DNA of 64,000 bases from Parapedobacter pyrenivorans_A (GCF_041925275.1 NZ_JBHEUZ010000001.1:248001-312000), one strand, 5' to 3'; positions 26,923 to 36,315 are shown, counted from the first letter of the stretch. The notes: generated by a model from the sequence alone, not told the origin. Numbers and translations: made by a program.

Positions 26923-26958
26923 AGTATCTCCCTTTCAATGAAAAAATTGTGCAATTCA

Positions 26959-26989
26959 CAAAATTACGATTTTTGTACGCTTAGACAAA
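26959..26989 (-). promoter_or_regulatory. Bacteroidota-type promoter of the ebo operon
   Basis: On the minus strand: TTTG (26989-26986), exactly 19 bases, then TAATTTTG (26966-26959). Both elements match the Bacteroidota housekeeping consensus TTTG-N19-TAnnTTTG. The predicted start of transcription is near 26952, with a leader of about 30 bases that ends in the Shine-Dalgarno of eboA. Confidence 0.7.
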
Positions 26990-27009
26990 TCGGAAGGTGT
27001 TGCGCTTTG

Positions 27010-27465
27010 TCACAAAACCGTTGGGGTGTGGGGTACTGGCTTATGTGTACTGACGGCAAGCCGATTCCAAACATTAATCGTGGCTACTGCTACAATAGCT
27101 TGTGCGAGGTAGTTTTCGCCGAGAATCTTCAGCGCAGCTTCATACGTTTCCGTGGTGAGTCCCTGCTGGCTGATTAAGGTAACCTCCTCCGTAACCTGCA
27201 AGAGGATACGTTCCTCTTCCGTAAATAAATCGGTTTCACGCCACGCATCAAGCAGGAAGATGCGCTGTGGGGTTTCTCCGTACTTTAGCGCATCTTTGGT
27301 ATGCATATCGAGGCAAAATGCGCAGCCATTAAGCTGCGATGCCCGGATTTTAATCAGCTCTTTATGTATGGGCGTCAGCTGCGATTGCGCGAGGTATTTC
27401 TCCAACGCGTACACGGCTTGATAGCTTCCGGGTTCAAGTTGGTCGATTGCTATACGTTTTTCCAT
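27010..27465 (-). CDS. AhpD-like carboxymuconolactone decarboxylase family protein
   Basis: 151 residues. The peroxidatic motif Cys-x2-Cys-x3-His is intact (CAFCLDMH, Cys48, Cys51, His55), preceded by the helix LIKIRASQLNG typical of the AhpD fold. The C-terminal half has the second helix hairpin (EERILLQVTEEVTLIS). Such proteins form small oligomers with alkylhydroperoxidase or thiol-reductase activity in the cytoplasm. It is separated from the PVC-type gene by 43 bases that contain a likely promoter of its own, so it may not belong functionally to PUL2. No signal peptide. Confidence 0.88.
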   Translation of the reverse strand: MEKRIAIDQLEPGSYQAVYALEKYLAQSQLTPIHKELIKIRASQLNGCAFCLDMHTKDALKYGETPQRIFLLDAWRETDLFTEEERILLQVTEEVTLISQQGLTTETYEAALKILGENYLAQAIVAVATINVWNRLAVSTHKPVPHTPTVL

Positions 27466-27488
27466 GATGTGATTTTTTTACGAATGCG

Positions 27489-27496
27489 CAAAGATA
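27489..27496 (-). promoter_or_regulatory. Candidate -7 element before the AhpD-like gene
   Basis: TATCTTTG on the minus strand matches TAnnTTTG exactly and would start transcription about 15 bases before the ATG at 27465. There is no TTG at the expected -33 distance, so only half of the promoter is supported. Confidence 0.35.
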
Positions 27497-27508
27497 CCAA
27501 CTTTTATA

Positions 27509-30500
27509 CTACTTCCCCATCACCAACCGTGCTTGCGCACTGCCATCGTCGGTCAGCTGTATCCGCAATGGCCCTTCGTTGCGGACATTCCGATCTACCG
27601 CTAAGACAATGTGCTGCACGCCCTGCGTAAACCGGGTGGTAAGCTTGTTCTCTTGGATGACGAGTGCACCGGCCTCTGTCCAGACGGTTATACCATTTGC
27701 GTCGTCAAAGCGAAGTGTCACTTCACCCGGCGTCAGGATTTCCACCTGGAATTTCACAAAGCTGTAACGGCTTTCTTTACTGGCCTCTACAACGGACAAT
27801 TCATCGAGGGGTAGCGCGCCCGAAGCCATGCTGTAGTGGGCTGCCCCGCCTGGCCTATTTACTTCGGAAACAACTTCAATACCTTCATTCTTTATTTTTT
27901 CCAGCATTTCATCGTTTACCGGCACCGCCTGCCAGCGCCTCACAAACCGCTCCGTAGGAACCCTGAAAGCACCGGTTTTACCCAATTTCGAGAGGTAACT
28001 GATCAAGTCGGTAAACTCTTCCTCATCCAAACTTGCGGTTAAATTTGGCGGCATCAATGAACCGGGTATCTTCTCCCTTGTCTGTATCTTCTCTTTCGGG
28101 ATAGGCACCTCATTGCCGGCAACGTCCCTCATGACGACCTCACTGGGTCTATCTGCTACCAGGTAGCCCATCATTTCGGTACCATCCGTACGGACCACCC
28201 GTTGCAGCTCGTATCCTTCTTTAATCGATTCGGTGGGATATAGAATGGACTCAACAATGGCCTCCCCCTTCAAGCTTGTTCCAAGGCTGCTCAAGTCGGG
28301 GCCTATCTGCCCACCCGCACCGCCAACCGCATGGCATGTGAGGCAGGCAAGTTCCCGCTTGCGGAAGATCAGCTCTCCTTTCATCGGGTTGCCACCTTTC
28401 TCCGCCTTGGAAACGAGCGCTGCGATTTGATCAGCGTCCAGGTCCTGCGGCATGCGTTCGGCCGGTAATACACCGCCTGAGGCCTCCAACCCTTGGATCA
28501 GTAACTTGACTTCATCCTTTTCCCTGCGGTCTCCGGGAATCGCGGTCTGCACATGCTTGCGCGCCGCCAGCGCCACGGCCTCCGGTATGCGGGTGGCTAT
28601 CAATTCTGTGGCCAGTGCATTGGTACGACCACCATCGGCGAGAAATTCGTTGAAGACACCTAGGGCCTGCTCTGGGTCTTCCAGTTCATTGAGCAAACCC
28701 ACACCGATCTTGGCAGCGGCAGCAGCATTGAGCCGCACCAGTTGCGAAACAGCGATGAGACGGAGATCCATGGGATGTTGCGCGGTAGCCAGGTTTTTCA
28801 GCAGCGCTTGCGTGGCTGCCGGGTTGATGGCAGCCATGGCCCTCATCGCGGCTTTCGCATAATTCCGGTTCCCATGGCTCACGAACTTTTTGAGCTGGGG
28901 TTCGAACACGTTTGCCTTGAGTGCTCCTGCCAGTTTGATAGCGGCTATTGCAGACGCTTCGTCTCCATCCTCAATAACTGCCTTGAGGCGACCCACTTGG
29001 TGGTTAACCAACATCTGTCTGCTTCGTGCGGCATCTTCCAGCGCGGCGAGTTCGCCCGAAACATCGCCTTGTTCCCTAGAAAACCGATCGATCGCAACGT
29101 CGAAAACAATGTTTATATCTTGCAATTGACCACGTTTGGCGATAGCCGACAGCACATCTTTTTGATAGGGTTGCGGCACCTGCCCTTCTTTGTAAAGCTG
29201 TGTTAAAAGGGTAATGGCTTCCGCGGCAGCCGCCGACTTCAACGCGTACGAAGTTTTTCCAGCATTGCCAAAGAATTTCGGGTCGTTTTTAACGGCGGCG
29301 AGCCATTCGGGTTCGAGCTGCCGCAGCGTCTGCCACAACGCAAAATTGAGGAACTCATCCATCGGCTGGTCCAACACATCCAAGGCCGTCTTTGCCGCCG
29401 TAGCAGCACCTAATTCGCGTAGCGCGATCACAGCCTCAAGGCGCACCTGCGGGTGCGCATCCTTAACCGCCTTTTGCAGGATGGCTTCCAAATTACCGAC
29501 CTGTTTATGCCACAGCTGCAACGACCTGAGGGCTCCGGCCCGCACCTGATGGCTTTGTGCATCCAACAAGCTTTCCAATAGCGGTCCGTTATAGGTATCG
29601 ATTGCCTGGAACACCCACAAACCTTCGAGCTTCAATCGCTCGTAATCTTCGCTTTTTTTGTTGAGCTTATCCAGCCAGCTTTGCAGGGGTTCGGCAACCG
29701 CTTCCGCCCCCCGCTCTTTCAATAGCTGCCGGGCTTGTTCGCGTGTCCATGCCTCTGGGGCCTCCAACGCTTTCAAAAGATCACCTACCGATGCACCCAC
29801 CAGTTTGGGTTTCTTTACCAACGACCTCTTCTTGGCGGTTATGCGCCAGATTCGCCCGCGCTCCCTATCGCGCTGCGGGTCGTGGAAATCTACCTCGCCA
29901 TGCTGGATAATCGGATTATACCAGTCGGCAACATAAATGGCCCCATCGGGACCGATGGAAATATCTACCGGCCGGAAGGCAACGTGATCGGTCCAGAGCA
30001 GGTCGGGCATTTGCTTGGAAGCATATCCACTACCCTGCTCTTCCAGTTCGAAGCGATTGATGCGATTGGCACGGAAATCATTGGTGATTAGGCTTCCTGC
30101 CATTGAATCGGGCAAATGCCGCCCCGATACAACTTCCAATCCGGAATGTTTCGGTTGCCCGGGATTCAGCCCACGGAGTATTTCTTCGGCACCCGGAGAC
30201 GCAAGGAAGGTAGCGCCGGGGAATGCATAGTTGATTCCCTCTCCGCCCGCACCATCGGTGAGGAAAGATTGCCCATACTGATCAAAACGCAGCCCCCATG
30301 GGTTCACGAGCCCTTTTGCATATACGTCCAGTTCGAGCGTGTGAGGTTGGAGCCTCCATACCCCCCCACCTTCAAGCCGCTTGATTCCCCAGGGGGTTTC
30401 CACGTGGCTATGGATGTAAATCGATTGGTTGAAATACAGCCTCCCCTCGGGACCCCAACGGAAGGTATGGATGAGATGGTGGGTGTCGCCGGTACCGAAA

Positions 30501-30985
30501 CCGCTTAGTATCGTCTTTCGCTGATCTGCTTTGCCATCGCCATCAGTGTCTGACAAGTACAGGATTTCCGTAGCGTTTGCCACATAAACGCCGCCATCGC
30601 CCGGCAGGATTCCGGTAGGTTGAACCAAGCCCTCTGCAAAAACCGTCGATTTGTCCGCAACACCATCCCCATCGGTATCTTCGAGGATGAACACTTTATC
30701 ATTGGCTTCCTCACCGGTTTTAGATAGCGGGTACGCTGTGCTGGTAATCACCCATAGCCGCCCTTGGGCATCCCAGTTCATCTGAATGGGTTTTGCCACC
30801 AGCGGCTCAGCAGCAAACAGCGAGACCTCAAAGCCTTCGGCGATCTCGAAGGATGCTAGTTCATTCCTCGGGTCATCTTCGGGATACTCCTCAGGCTCCT
30901 CCGGTTGGGTTGAACAAGCACTTATTAACAACAATGGTGCAACGAATAAGCCGCGTAAGGCCGGCAACACACGTATGAGTTTCAT
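27509..30985 (-). CDS. PVC-type haem-binding CxxCH lipoprotein with propeller and HEAT-like repeats
   Basis: 1158 residues. A lipoprotein signal ends LLLISAC, followed by an acidic linker (EEPEEYPEDDP). Residues about 45-390 form a glucose/sorbosone-dehydrogenase-like propeller (FEVSLFAAEPLVAKPIQM, VFILEDTDGDGVADK, FRWGPEGRLYFNQS, GLRFDQYG, DISIGPDGAIYVADWYNP). Residues about 400-860 are helical HEAT-like repeats (HPQVRLEAVIALRELGAA, RAMAAINP). A cytochrome c domain follows, with haem motif CLTCH at 881-885, then IGPDLSSLG and a likely axial Met in GSLMPPNLTASL. The C-terminal 150 residues are a beta-sandwich. The family was named from Planctomycetes and Verrucomicrobia and is thought to oxidise sugars or pass electrons at the envelope. 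It lies 38 bases after an SGNH hydrolase gene in PUL2. Confidence 0.85.
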   Translation of the reverse strand: MKLIRVLPALRGLFVAPLLLISACSTQPEEPEEYPEDDPRNELASFEIAEGFEVSLFAAEPLVAKPIQMNWDAQGRLWVITSTAYPLSKTGEEANDKVFILEDTDGDGVADKSTVFAEGLVQPTGILPGDGGVYVANATEILYLSDTDGDGKADQRKTILSGFGTGDTHHLIHTFRWGPEGRLYFNQSIYIHSHVETPWGIKRLEGGGVWRLQPHTLELDVYAKGLVNPWGLRFDQYGQSFLTDGAGGEGINYAFPGATFLASPGAEEILRGLNPGQPKHSGLEVVSGRHLPDSMAGSLITNDFRANRINRFELEEQGSGYASKQMPDLLWTDHVAFRPVDISIGPDGAIYVADWYNPIIQHGEVDFHDPQRDRERGRIWRITAKKRSLVKKPKLVGASVGDLLKALEAPEAWTREQARQLLKERGAEAVAEPLQSWLDKLNKKSEDYERLKLEGLWVFQAIDTYNGPLLESLLDAQSHQVRAGALRSLQLWHKQVGNLEAILQKAVKDAHPQVRLEAVIALRELGAATAAKTALDVLDQPMDEFLNFALWQTLRQLEPEWLAAVKNDPKFFGNAGKTSYALKSAAAAEAITLLTQLYKEGQVPQPYQKDVLSAIAKRGQLQDINIVFDVAIDRFSREQGDVSGELAALEDAARSRQMLVNHQVGRLKAVIEDGDEASAIAAIKLAGALKANVFEPQLKKFVSHGNRNYAKAAMRAMAAINPAATQALLKNLATAQHPMDLRLIAVSQLVRLNAAAAAKIGVGLLNELEDPEQALGVFNEFLADGGRTNALATELIATRIPEAVALAARKHVQTAIPGDRREKDEVKLLIQGLEASGGVLPAERMPQDLDADQIAALVSKAEKGGNPMKGELIFRKRELACLTCHAVGGAGGQIGPDLSSLGTSLKGEAIVESILYPTESIKEGYELQRVVRTDGTEMMGYLVADRPSEVVMRDVAGNEVPIPKEKIQTREKIPGSLMPPNLTASLDEEEFTDLISYLSKLGKTGAFRVPTERFVRRWQAVPVNDEMLEKIKNEGIEVVSEVNRPGGAAHYSMASGALPLDELSVVEASKESRYSFVKFQVEILTPGEVTLRFDDANGITVWTEAGALVIQENKLTTRFTQGVQHIVLAVDRNVRNEGPLRIQLTDDGSAQARLVMGK

Positions 30986-31023
30986 CTGTTTGTTTTCTGT
31001 TATTTGTTTACGGCGAGCCGGTA

Positions 31024-32253
31024 TTAATCCTTCAAAGGAGTCAGTTCATATGTTTTGACCACCGGTTTCCGATGGAGGTTAATTTGGTCTTCCAACCAAG
31101 CAATAATGAAATCCAGGTCTGCAAGACCTTGTTTATGCCGACCCTGCTCATACGATCTGAAACCCAAGATATACGTCCTATTCAACGGGCGGTACTGCTC
31201 GAAAAACAATTCGTTTTTCTTGACGATATAGCCACTTATTTTTGCTGCTTGTTCCTGTGAGACTCCGTGGTCCAATACGATACCTTTCGCCCAGTCGGTC
31301 GCTGACGCGGTAACCAACTGCCGACCGTTCTCCGTCAAGGTGTAGTATCCGCTCGCCAGTCCGCTTACCTGAACAGACACAGATGCTTGCTCAGCGGGTT
31401 TACCTGCATCAGGTAAAGGAAGTGGAAGAACCGGTTCTTCCACGCTGAATACGACATTGTCTCCGCTGTTCGAAATAATTTTAGCCGGGCCGGTGGCAGT
31501 AGCTTTAGACTTGGACGCTTTAACCATCACTTTTGATCCGCGCGCGGGCCATCCAAAAGATTGTTCGAGCACTTGGGCAAGGTAATAATAGCCCGCATCG
31601 TTCAAATGGATGCCGTTGTCGAGATAGATGTCGTCGGTATTTTCAGCAATGGGCGTGTAGATGTCTACGAACCTTTTTTTGCGTTTCGTGGCCACGGAAT
31701 CAATCGCTTCGGCATACCGTTTAAGGTTCTTGTTTTGGGTAACCGTGTTCTCCGTACTTCCCGCACGCTTCACTGGAATTGTAGACAACAAGGTAGTCTG
31801 TGCTCCCAATGCATCGACGGAATCAATAATTATTTCAAGCCCCCTAACGAACTCGTCAAGTCCTTCATCTCCCTTTTGGGATTCAATGCCCCCATACGCA
31901 ATCAGCACGTGGTTCGGGTTGGTGCTTCTTATTTGCTGAAACAACTGCTGGTAAGGTGTAGGCGGTGTGGTAAAGGTGCTCCGTGCTTCGGCAAATACGT
32001 TGTCACCGGTCCAGCCGAGGTTTCTGAAAGTAAGGTCCTTATCGGGCCAACGGCTGGAAATAGCATACTCCAAATACCCGCTTTTTAATTCATTCTCGAA
32101 GAGTGAGCTTCCCAGAAAAAGGATCCGCTCGTTTGGTTTGAACTCCAATTGGGGCTGATTGCTCAATCGTTGAGCGGGAAGGTCTAAGCAAGTACCGGCT
32201 AGCAGCGTACCGATTATCCCGCTGGCAAACAAAAATAACTTCATCTTAAGCAT
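31024..32253 (-). CDS. SGNH/GDSL-family hydrolase, secreted
   Basis: 409 residues from the ATG at 32253; an ATG three codons in is an alternative. A signal peptide ends near LPAQR. The Ser block is ILFLGSSLFENE (a GSS variant of GDSL), followed by NLGWTGDN (block II Gly and Asn). Block III, normally Gly-x-Asn-Asp, reads AYGGIES and lacks the Asn. The Asp/His block is intact: DNGIHLNDAGYY. About 200 further residues, including a beta-rich part (VSVQVSGLASGYYTL), follow the hydrolase domain. Family members deacetylate pectic or other polysaccharides. It is located between the FG-GAP protein and the PVC-type protein, a trio also seen in planctomycete-like clusters. Carbohydrate esterase role is inferred. 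Confidence 0.78.
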   Translation of the reverse strand: MLKMKLFLFASGIIGTLLAGTCLDLPAQRLSNQPQLEFKPNERILFLGSSLFENELKSGYLEYAISSRWPDKDLTFRNLGWTGDNVFAEARSTFTTPPTPYQQLFQQIRSTNPNHVLIAYGGIESQKGDEGLDEFVRGLEIIIDSVDALGAQTTLLSTIPVKRAGSTENTVTQNKNLKRYAEAIDSVATKRKKRFVDIYTPIAENTDDIYLDNGIHLNDAGYYYLAQVLEQSFGWPARGSKVMVKASKSKATATGPAKIISNSGDNVVFSVEEPVLPLPLPDAGKPAEQASVSVQVSGLASGYYTLTENGRQLVTASATDWAKGIVLDHGVSQEQAAKISGYIVKKNELFFEQYRPLNRTYILGFRSYEQGRHKQGLADLDFIIAWLEDQINLHRKPVVKTYELTPLKD

Positions 32254-32281
32254 TCGGTGTTAAATTAACTCGTTGTTTTTT

Positions 32282-33457
32282 TTACTTAATACCTTCATTG
32301 AAAAATACCCAAAGGCCGTCTTTTCCGGCCACTACAATATCTTTTCTTCCTGCACCTCTCAAGTCGGCAACTTGCATATAGATCCCTGTGCCTTTACCAA
32401 CACCCGGAGGGCCGTACGCTATTATATTTTTGGTAAACGATTTGCCGTCCCAAGTGAAATAATACAAACCGACATCATCATTCGCCCCCGGATCACCACC
32501 GTTGTGTGCCCGGTAGCGCTTACCCGTTATCAATTCCGGTTTACCATCGCCCGTGATATCGGTCCATACCAGTTCGTGGTATTGGGAAGCTGTATCATCG
32601 ATCAGGTGCTTTTTAAAAGTCCGTTGTCCTTCGGCGCTGACCTGTTGCTCGTACCAGTGGAGACCGTAGCTATGTGCGTTCCCCACAATGAGGTCGTTGT
32701 TACCGTCTCCGTTGAGGTCGGTCACGATGATTGGGATACTGGCATCGTGGCCAAGATCAAAATCGGGATGGAAAACCCATTCGTTATTCCCTGTGTTTTC
32801 TATCCAGCCGCTGCTTATGATGAAATCGCCTCTTCCATCGCCGTTGATATCACCGAAACCCAAGCCATGGCTTTTATAATCGCCCACTTCGTAACGGGCG
32901 AATTTACCCGGCCCTTCCAGTCGGAAATAATGCAATGGTGAACCCGGCGTATTCGGCACAATTTCTACCTGTCCATCGTTATCCAGGTCCCAAGCCCTCA
33001 CGGTTTCTACGTTACCTATCTTCGCGATGACGTGTGCCGGCCATTCACCGTCCGTCCCCACATTCTCATGCCAACGCAACTCTTCTCCAAACCAACCACC
33101 GGTAATAAAATCCATGCGCCCATCTTTATTGACATCTAAGGGAATGGTCGCAAAATCGTCGAAGTACTCGCCATATGCCGGCTGATCACCCAGTCGGTGG
33201 CGATTGCGGAAAATCGTGTGGCCATCCCCCTCATTGAGGTAAAAAAAGTCGCCGGAGACGAGGTCTGGCTTACCATCGTTATTCACGTCTATCACACCGA
33301 CCGATTCAAAACTTTCGGCGGCGACGAAGTGGGGTTTAAACGTTATTTTTTCTTTCTGTTGGGCCCACAAAAACGTTATGGAAATGCCACACAGAACAGG
33401 TAACGCCATTAAACCCCGAACAACTTTCCGGCAGGTACTATTAAAAGGGTTGTACAT
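32282..33457 (-). CDS. FG-GAP/VCBS repeat beta-propeller protein, secreted
   Basis: 391 residues with a signal peptide at about 15-33. Six or seven calcium-binding repeats of the form Asp-x-Asn-x-Asp-Gly-x-x-Asp are visible: DVNNDGKPDLVSGDFF, DVNKDGRMDFITGGWFG, DLDNDGQVEIVPNTP, DINGDGRGDFIISSGW, DLNGDGNNDLIVGNAH, DITGDGKPELITGKRY. Together they predict an integrin-like seven-bladed propeller. No enzymatic motif is seen; related proteins bind glycans or proteins at the outer membrane. It lies 28 bases upstream of the SGNH gene in transcription order and 44 downstream of the GH78 gene. Confidence 0.85.
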   Translation of the reverse strand: MYNPFNSTCRKVVRGLMALPVLCGISITFLWAQQKEKITFKPHFVAAESFESVGVIDVNNDGKPDLVSGDFFYLNEGDGHTIFRNRHRLGDQPAYGEYFDDFATIPLDVNKDGRMDFITGGWFGEELRWHENVGTDGEWPAHVIAKIGNVETVRAWDLDNDGQVEIVPNTPGSPLHYFRLEGPGKFARYEVGDYKSHGLGFGDINGDGRGDFIISSGWIENTGNNEWVFHPDFDLGHDASIPIIVTDLNGDGNNDLIVGNAHSYGLHWYEQQVSAEGQRTFKKHLIDDTASQYHELVWTDITGDGKPELITGKRYRAHNGGDPGANDDVGLYYFTWDGKSFTKNIIAYGPPGVGKGTGIYMQVADLRGAGRKDIVVAGKDGLWVFFNEGIK

Positions 33458-33501
33458 ATTCGTATAAAATGAGTGATGTTGGATGAATTTGATATGCGTG
33501 G

Positions 33502-36315
33502 CTATGGTGCTGTTAGCTGTACCAGCCGGTACGTACCCGGCAACACCTTATATTGCAACAGTCCATCGTGATCGGCAAGCCGCTCAATGCTTTTATATGC
33601 TGAGATATCCACGGCTTCTTCCGGCCGCAGTTGCAAGGTAGCAACACTATTGGGCGGCACCGTTACGTCCAGCGTTAGCTTGCGGTCTTTCCGCGACCAG
33701 TTCGATTCAATAGTGCCAACAGGCGATTCAAACGATCCGTTGGCCCATGTTAAATCAGTGGCATCCCGAAACGGCGGGCGGATGATGAATTTTCTAAATC
33801 CTGGAAATTGCGGATCGCGCTTGATGCCGGCAACGCCATCGATGTACCATGCCCCGGGATAAAGGTATGAACTGTGCAGCAACGAGTGACCGGGAAGGTC
33901 TTTTTCCCACATCTCCCAAATTGTCGTTGCGCCATTCGCTTTCATATACCCCCAACTGGGATAGGCCGTTTGAGACACCATGCTATAAATCAAGTCGTCT
34001 CTCCCTTCGTCGCGCAGGAGCTTAAAAAGCAATGCCCCACCTGTGATACCAGCATGGATGTGCCCACCTCGTACGTCGACAATCTCTCTTTCCAGACGTT
34101 CCATCACGTTGCTGCGTAGCTGTGCAGGCGGAATATCGGCCAGCAGGGCTGCGGCCAGATTGGCCATGGAACCGTCTGCGTAGCTATGGTCCGCTTCATT
34201 GAAAAAGCGGGCATGTATCGCTTTGGCCGAGGCCTCAGCCTGTGCCTCCCACGCATTGGCCTCTTTTGTTCTACCAATGATTCCAGCAATTTTTGCAGCG
34301 GTACGCAGGTTGAATACGTAATAGGCATTATTCAAGCAAAGTGTCTCCGGTTTATCGTTATTCATGCCCTCGGCTGTGGCGTTCGGCCACAGCCAGTCGC
34401 CCAGGAAATCCCATTGCCCACCAAAGCGCTGCAATAGGTTGTCTTGGGTATGTGATTTCAAAAACCCAAGCCAACCTTGAATAAGCTCGAAATTAGCATC
34501 CAATACCTGTTTATCGCCGTAATGTTGGTACATAAACCAAGGCAACGTAACCACAATTCCGCCCCATGCCGGCCCGCCGCCGCCCCAATACGTGGGGGCT
34601 GTATGCGGCAGTACGCCATTATTCAGCAAGCGCCCGCTGGTTACTGCCTTACGGGCATAATTCGTATCCAGCATATTGCCAACCATGGGCTCCGTACCCT
34701 GCACGTCACGCCAATCTTGCATCCACTTCGTATAGAAAGCCGCCAAGTGATAGTTGAACATACCTGTTTCGCTCGTCGCATGCGCATCGCCTCCGTACCC
34801 CATACGCTCGCGCTGGGGGCAGTCGACAATAAAACCACCGAGCGAAAGGTTTTCAAATGTCCATCGTATCCGGTCATACATCCAGTTCTGCAGCGTATCG
34901 GAACATTCGAACCGCGCTGCGTTGTCAAAGTCTGTCCGTACCATCCACCCACGGATATCCGCTAAATCGGGTGCTTCATCCAGTCCGCGGATGGTAATCC
35001 ATCGCCCGGAGCTGTAATTGAAACGATTGCGGAACGTTCCCGTTCCCCCATCGCCAATGACGTAAGCACTATGAAGACCAAATGTGATATCATCCTGTTC
35101 ACGCTCGGAGTAAAAAAAACGGATGGTATCGCCTTCCTGCCCTTTCACGCTCACTTCGGTCCACCCCGCAAAGTTGACACCCATATCGACCCGGAACGAA
35201 CCATCGGCTCGTTCTTCGATGGCTACCGGCCGGATTTCGTCAAAGAGACGGTTACCTTCAATCACTTGTGGCGAAAGCGTTAATTTCGTGGGGTACTCGA
35301 TTGCCGGGCGCCATGCCGTTTCGTCACAGCTTGTTCTATTCCAATCGGCGATTTCCTTCCGTGCATCCCATATTTCGCCGCCCATATTTCTAAAATCCCA
35401 CTTACCGAGCAGACGGTTGGGGCTGGGATGGGTTTTCCATGAAGCGTCGGTAACAACCCTAGCCAGCGGCCGGGCACCGTCGCCGGGCGACACTTCTTCG
35501 TACACGTCCATTTGTGCGGTCACGATTGGGGTGAGTGGGCGGTCGTCATGGAGAATGTACCCCGGGAAAATCGACCACGACGTGCCCAACCAGAGCGCGA
35601 TGACATTGGTTCCACGCTTCAGTTTATCGGCAATGTCATAGGCCACATAGCGGGCCCGTTTGGTATGGTCTGTCACGGCGGGAGCAAGTACCTCATCCCC
35701 GATCCGCTCACCGTTCACATACAATTCATGATAGCCCACAGAAGCTACAAATATCGTCGCTTTGCCGGGCCGCTTGCTAAGTGCTACCGTCTTTCTGAAC
35801 CATGGGTCTGTAATATTGTTTTCTGCGGCTGCGCGATTGTACATTTCGTCACTACCAATCCATTGGGCCTTCCAACCGTTCGCATCGAACAATCCCGTTG
35901 TCCAATAAGCCGGTTCACTCCATGCCGAAACCCTTCCCTGTTCATCTTTCACCTGCACTTTCCAATGGTAGGCACGGTCCGAGTGCAGCTTCTGCCCACT
36001 ATATGCGATATGCTGCATCTGGTCTGAATTTACCCAGCCACTATCCCACACATCACCGTTTTCTTTGGCTAATAACCGGGTTGTTGACGCCACTAACACC
36101 CGATAGGCGGTCTGATGCTGTCCAAATGCCGTCTTATCCGTTGCTTCCAATATCCAGCTTAGTCGTGGCGACTGCACAGTGATTCCCGTCGGATTTTCAA
36201 GATATTCGCAACGAAGACTATAAGGGAGTACCGCGCTATTGGGTTTGGCGGATGCGTCCAGCCAACACAATGTACCAAAAACACCCCATAGCAGCAGCAA
36301 TAATCGTTGTTTCAT
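33502..36315 (-). CDS. Canonical alpha-L-rhamnosidase GH78, PUL2
   Basis: 937 residues from the ATG at 36315 (MKQRLLLLLWG), which starts a signal peptide; the frame begins 24 codons earlier without one. The domain order is complete: Fn3-like N-terminal domain (YRVLVASTTRLL, DVWDSGWVNSDQ, YHWKVQVKDEQG), two beta-sandwich domains including the Bac_rhamnosid_N part (ATIFVASVGYHELYVNGERIG), the catalytic (alpha/alpha)6 domain and a C-terminal beta domain (PGAWYIDGVAGIKRD). The acid motif is the classical DCPQRERMGYGGDAH at about 494-508, followed by EMWEKDLPGHSLLHSSY in the base region. This is the most standard GH78 in the window, in contrast to the three PUL1 enzymes. It should remove rhamnose from an imported oligosaccharide. 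Confidence 0.93.
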   Translation of the reverse strand: MKQRLLLLLWGVFGTLCWLDASAKPNSAVLPYSLRCEYLENPTGITVQSPRLSWILEATDKTAFGQHQTAYRVLVASTTRLLAKENGDVWDSGWVNSDQMQHIAYSGQKLHSDRAYHWKVQVKDEQGRVSAWSEPAYWTTGLFDANGWKAQWIGSDEMYNRAAAENNITDPWFRKTVALSKRPGKATIFVASVGYHELYVNGERIGDEVLAPAVTDHTKRARYVAYDIADKLKRGTNVIALWLGTSWSIFPGYILHDDRPLTPIVTAQMDVYEEVSPGDGARPLARVVTDASWKTHPSPNRLLGKWDFRNMGGEIWDARKEIADWNRTSCDETAWRPAIEYPTKLTLSPQVIEGNRLFDEIRPVAIEERADGSFRVDMGVNFAGWTEVSVKGQEGDTIRFFYSEREQDDITFGLHSAYVIGDGGTGTFRNRFNYSSGRWITIRGLDEAPDLADIRGWMVRTDFDNAARFECSDTLQNWMYDRIRWTFENLSLGGFIVDCPQRERMGYGGDAHATSETGMFNYHLAAFYTKWMQDWRDVQGTEPMVGNMLDTNYARKAVTSGRLLNNGVLPHTAPTYWGGGGPAWGGIVVTLPWFMYQHYGDKQVLDANFELIQGWLGFLKSHTQDNLLQRFGGQWDFLGDWLWPNATAEGMNNDKPETLCLNNAYYVFNLRTAAKIAGIIGRTKEANAWEAQAEASAKAIHARFFNEADHSYADGSMANLAAALLADIPPAQLRSNVMERLEREIVDVRGGHIHAGITGGALLFKLLRDEGRDDLIYSMVSQTAYPSWGYMKANGATTIWEMWEKDLPGHSLLHSSYLYPGAWYIDGVAGIKRDPQFPGFRKFIIRPPFRDATDLTWANGSFESPVGTIESNWSRKDRKLTLDVTVPPNSVATLQLRPEEAVDISAYKSIERLADHDGLLQYKVLPGTYRLVQLTAP

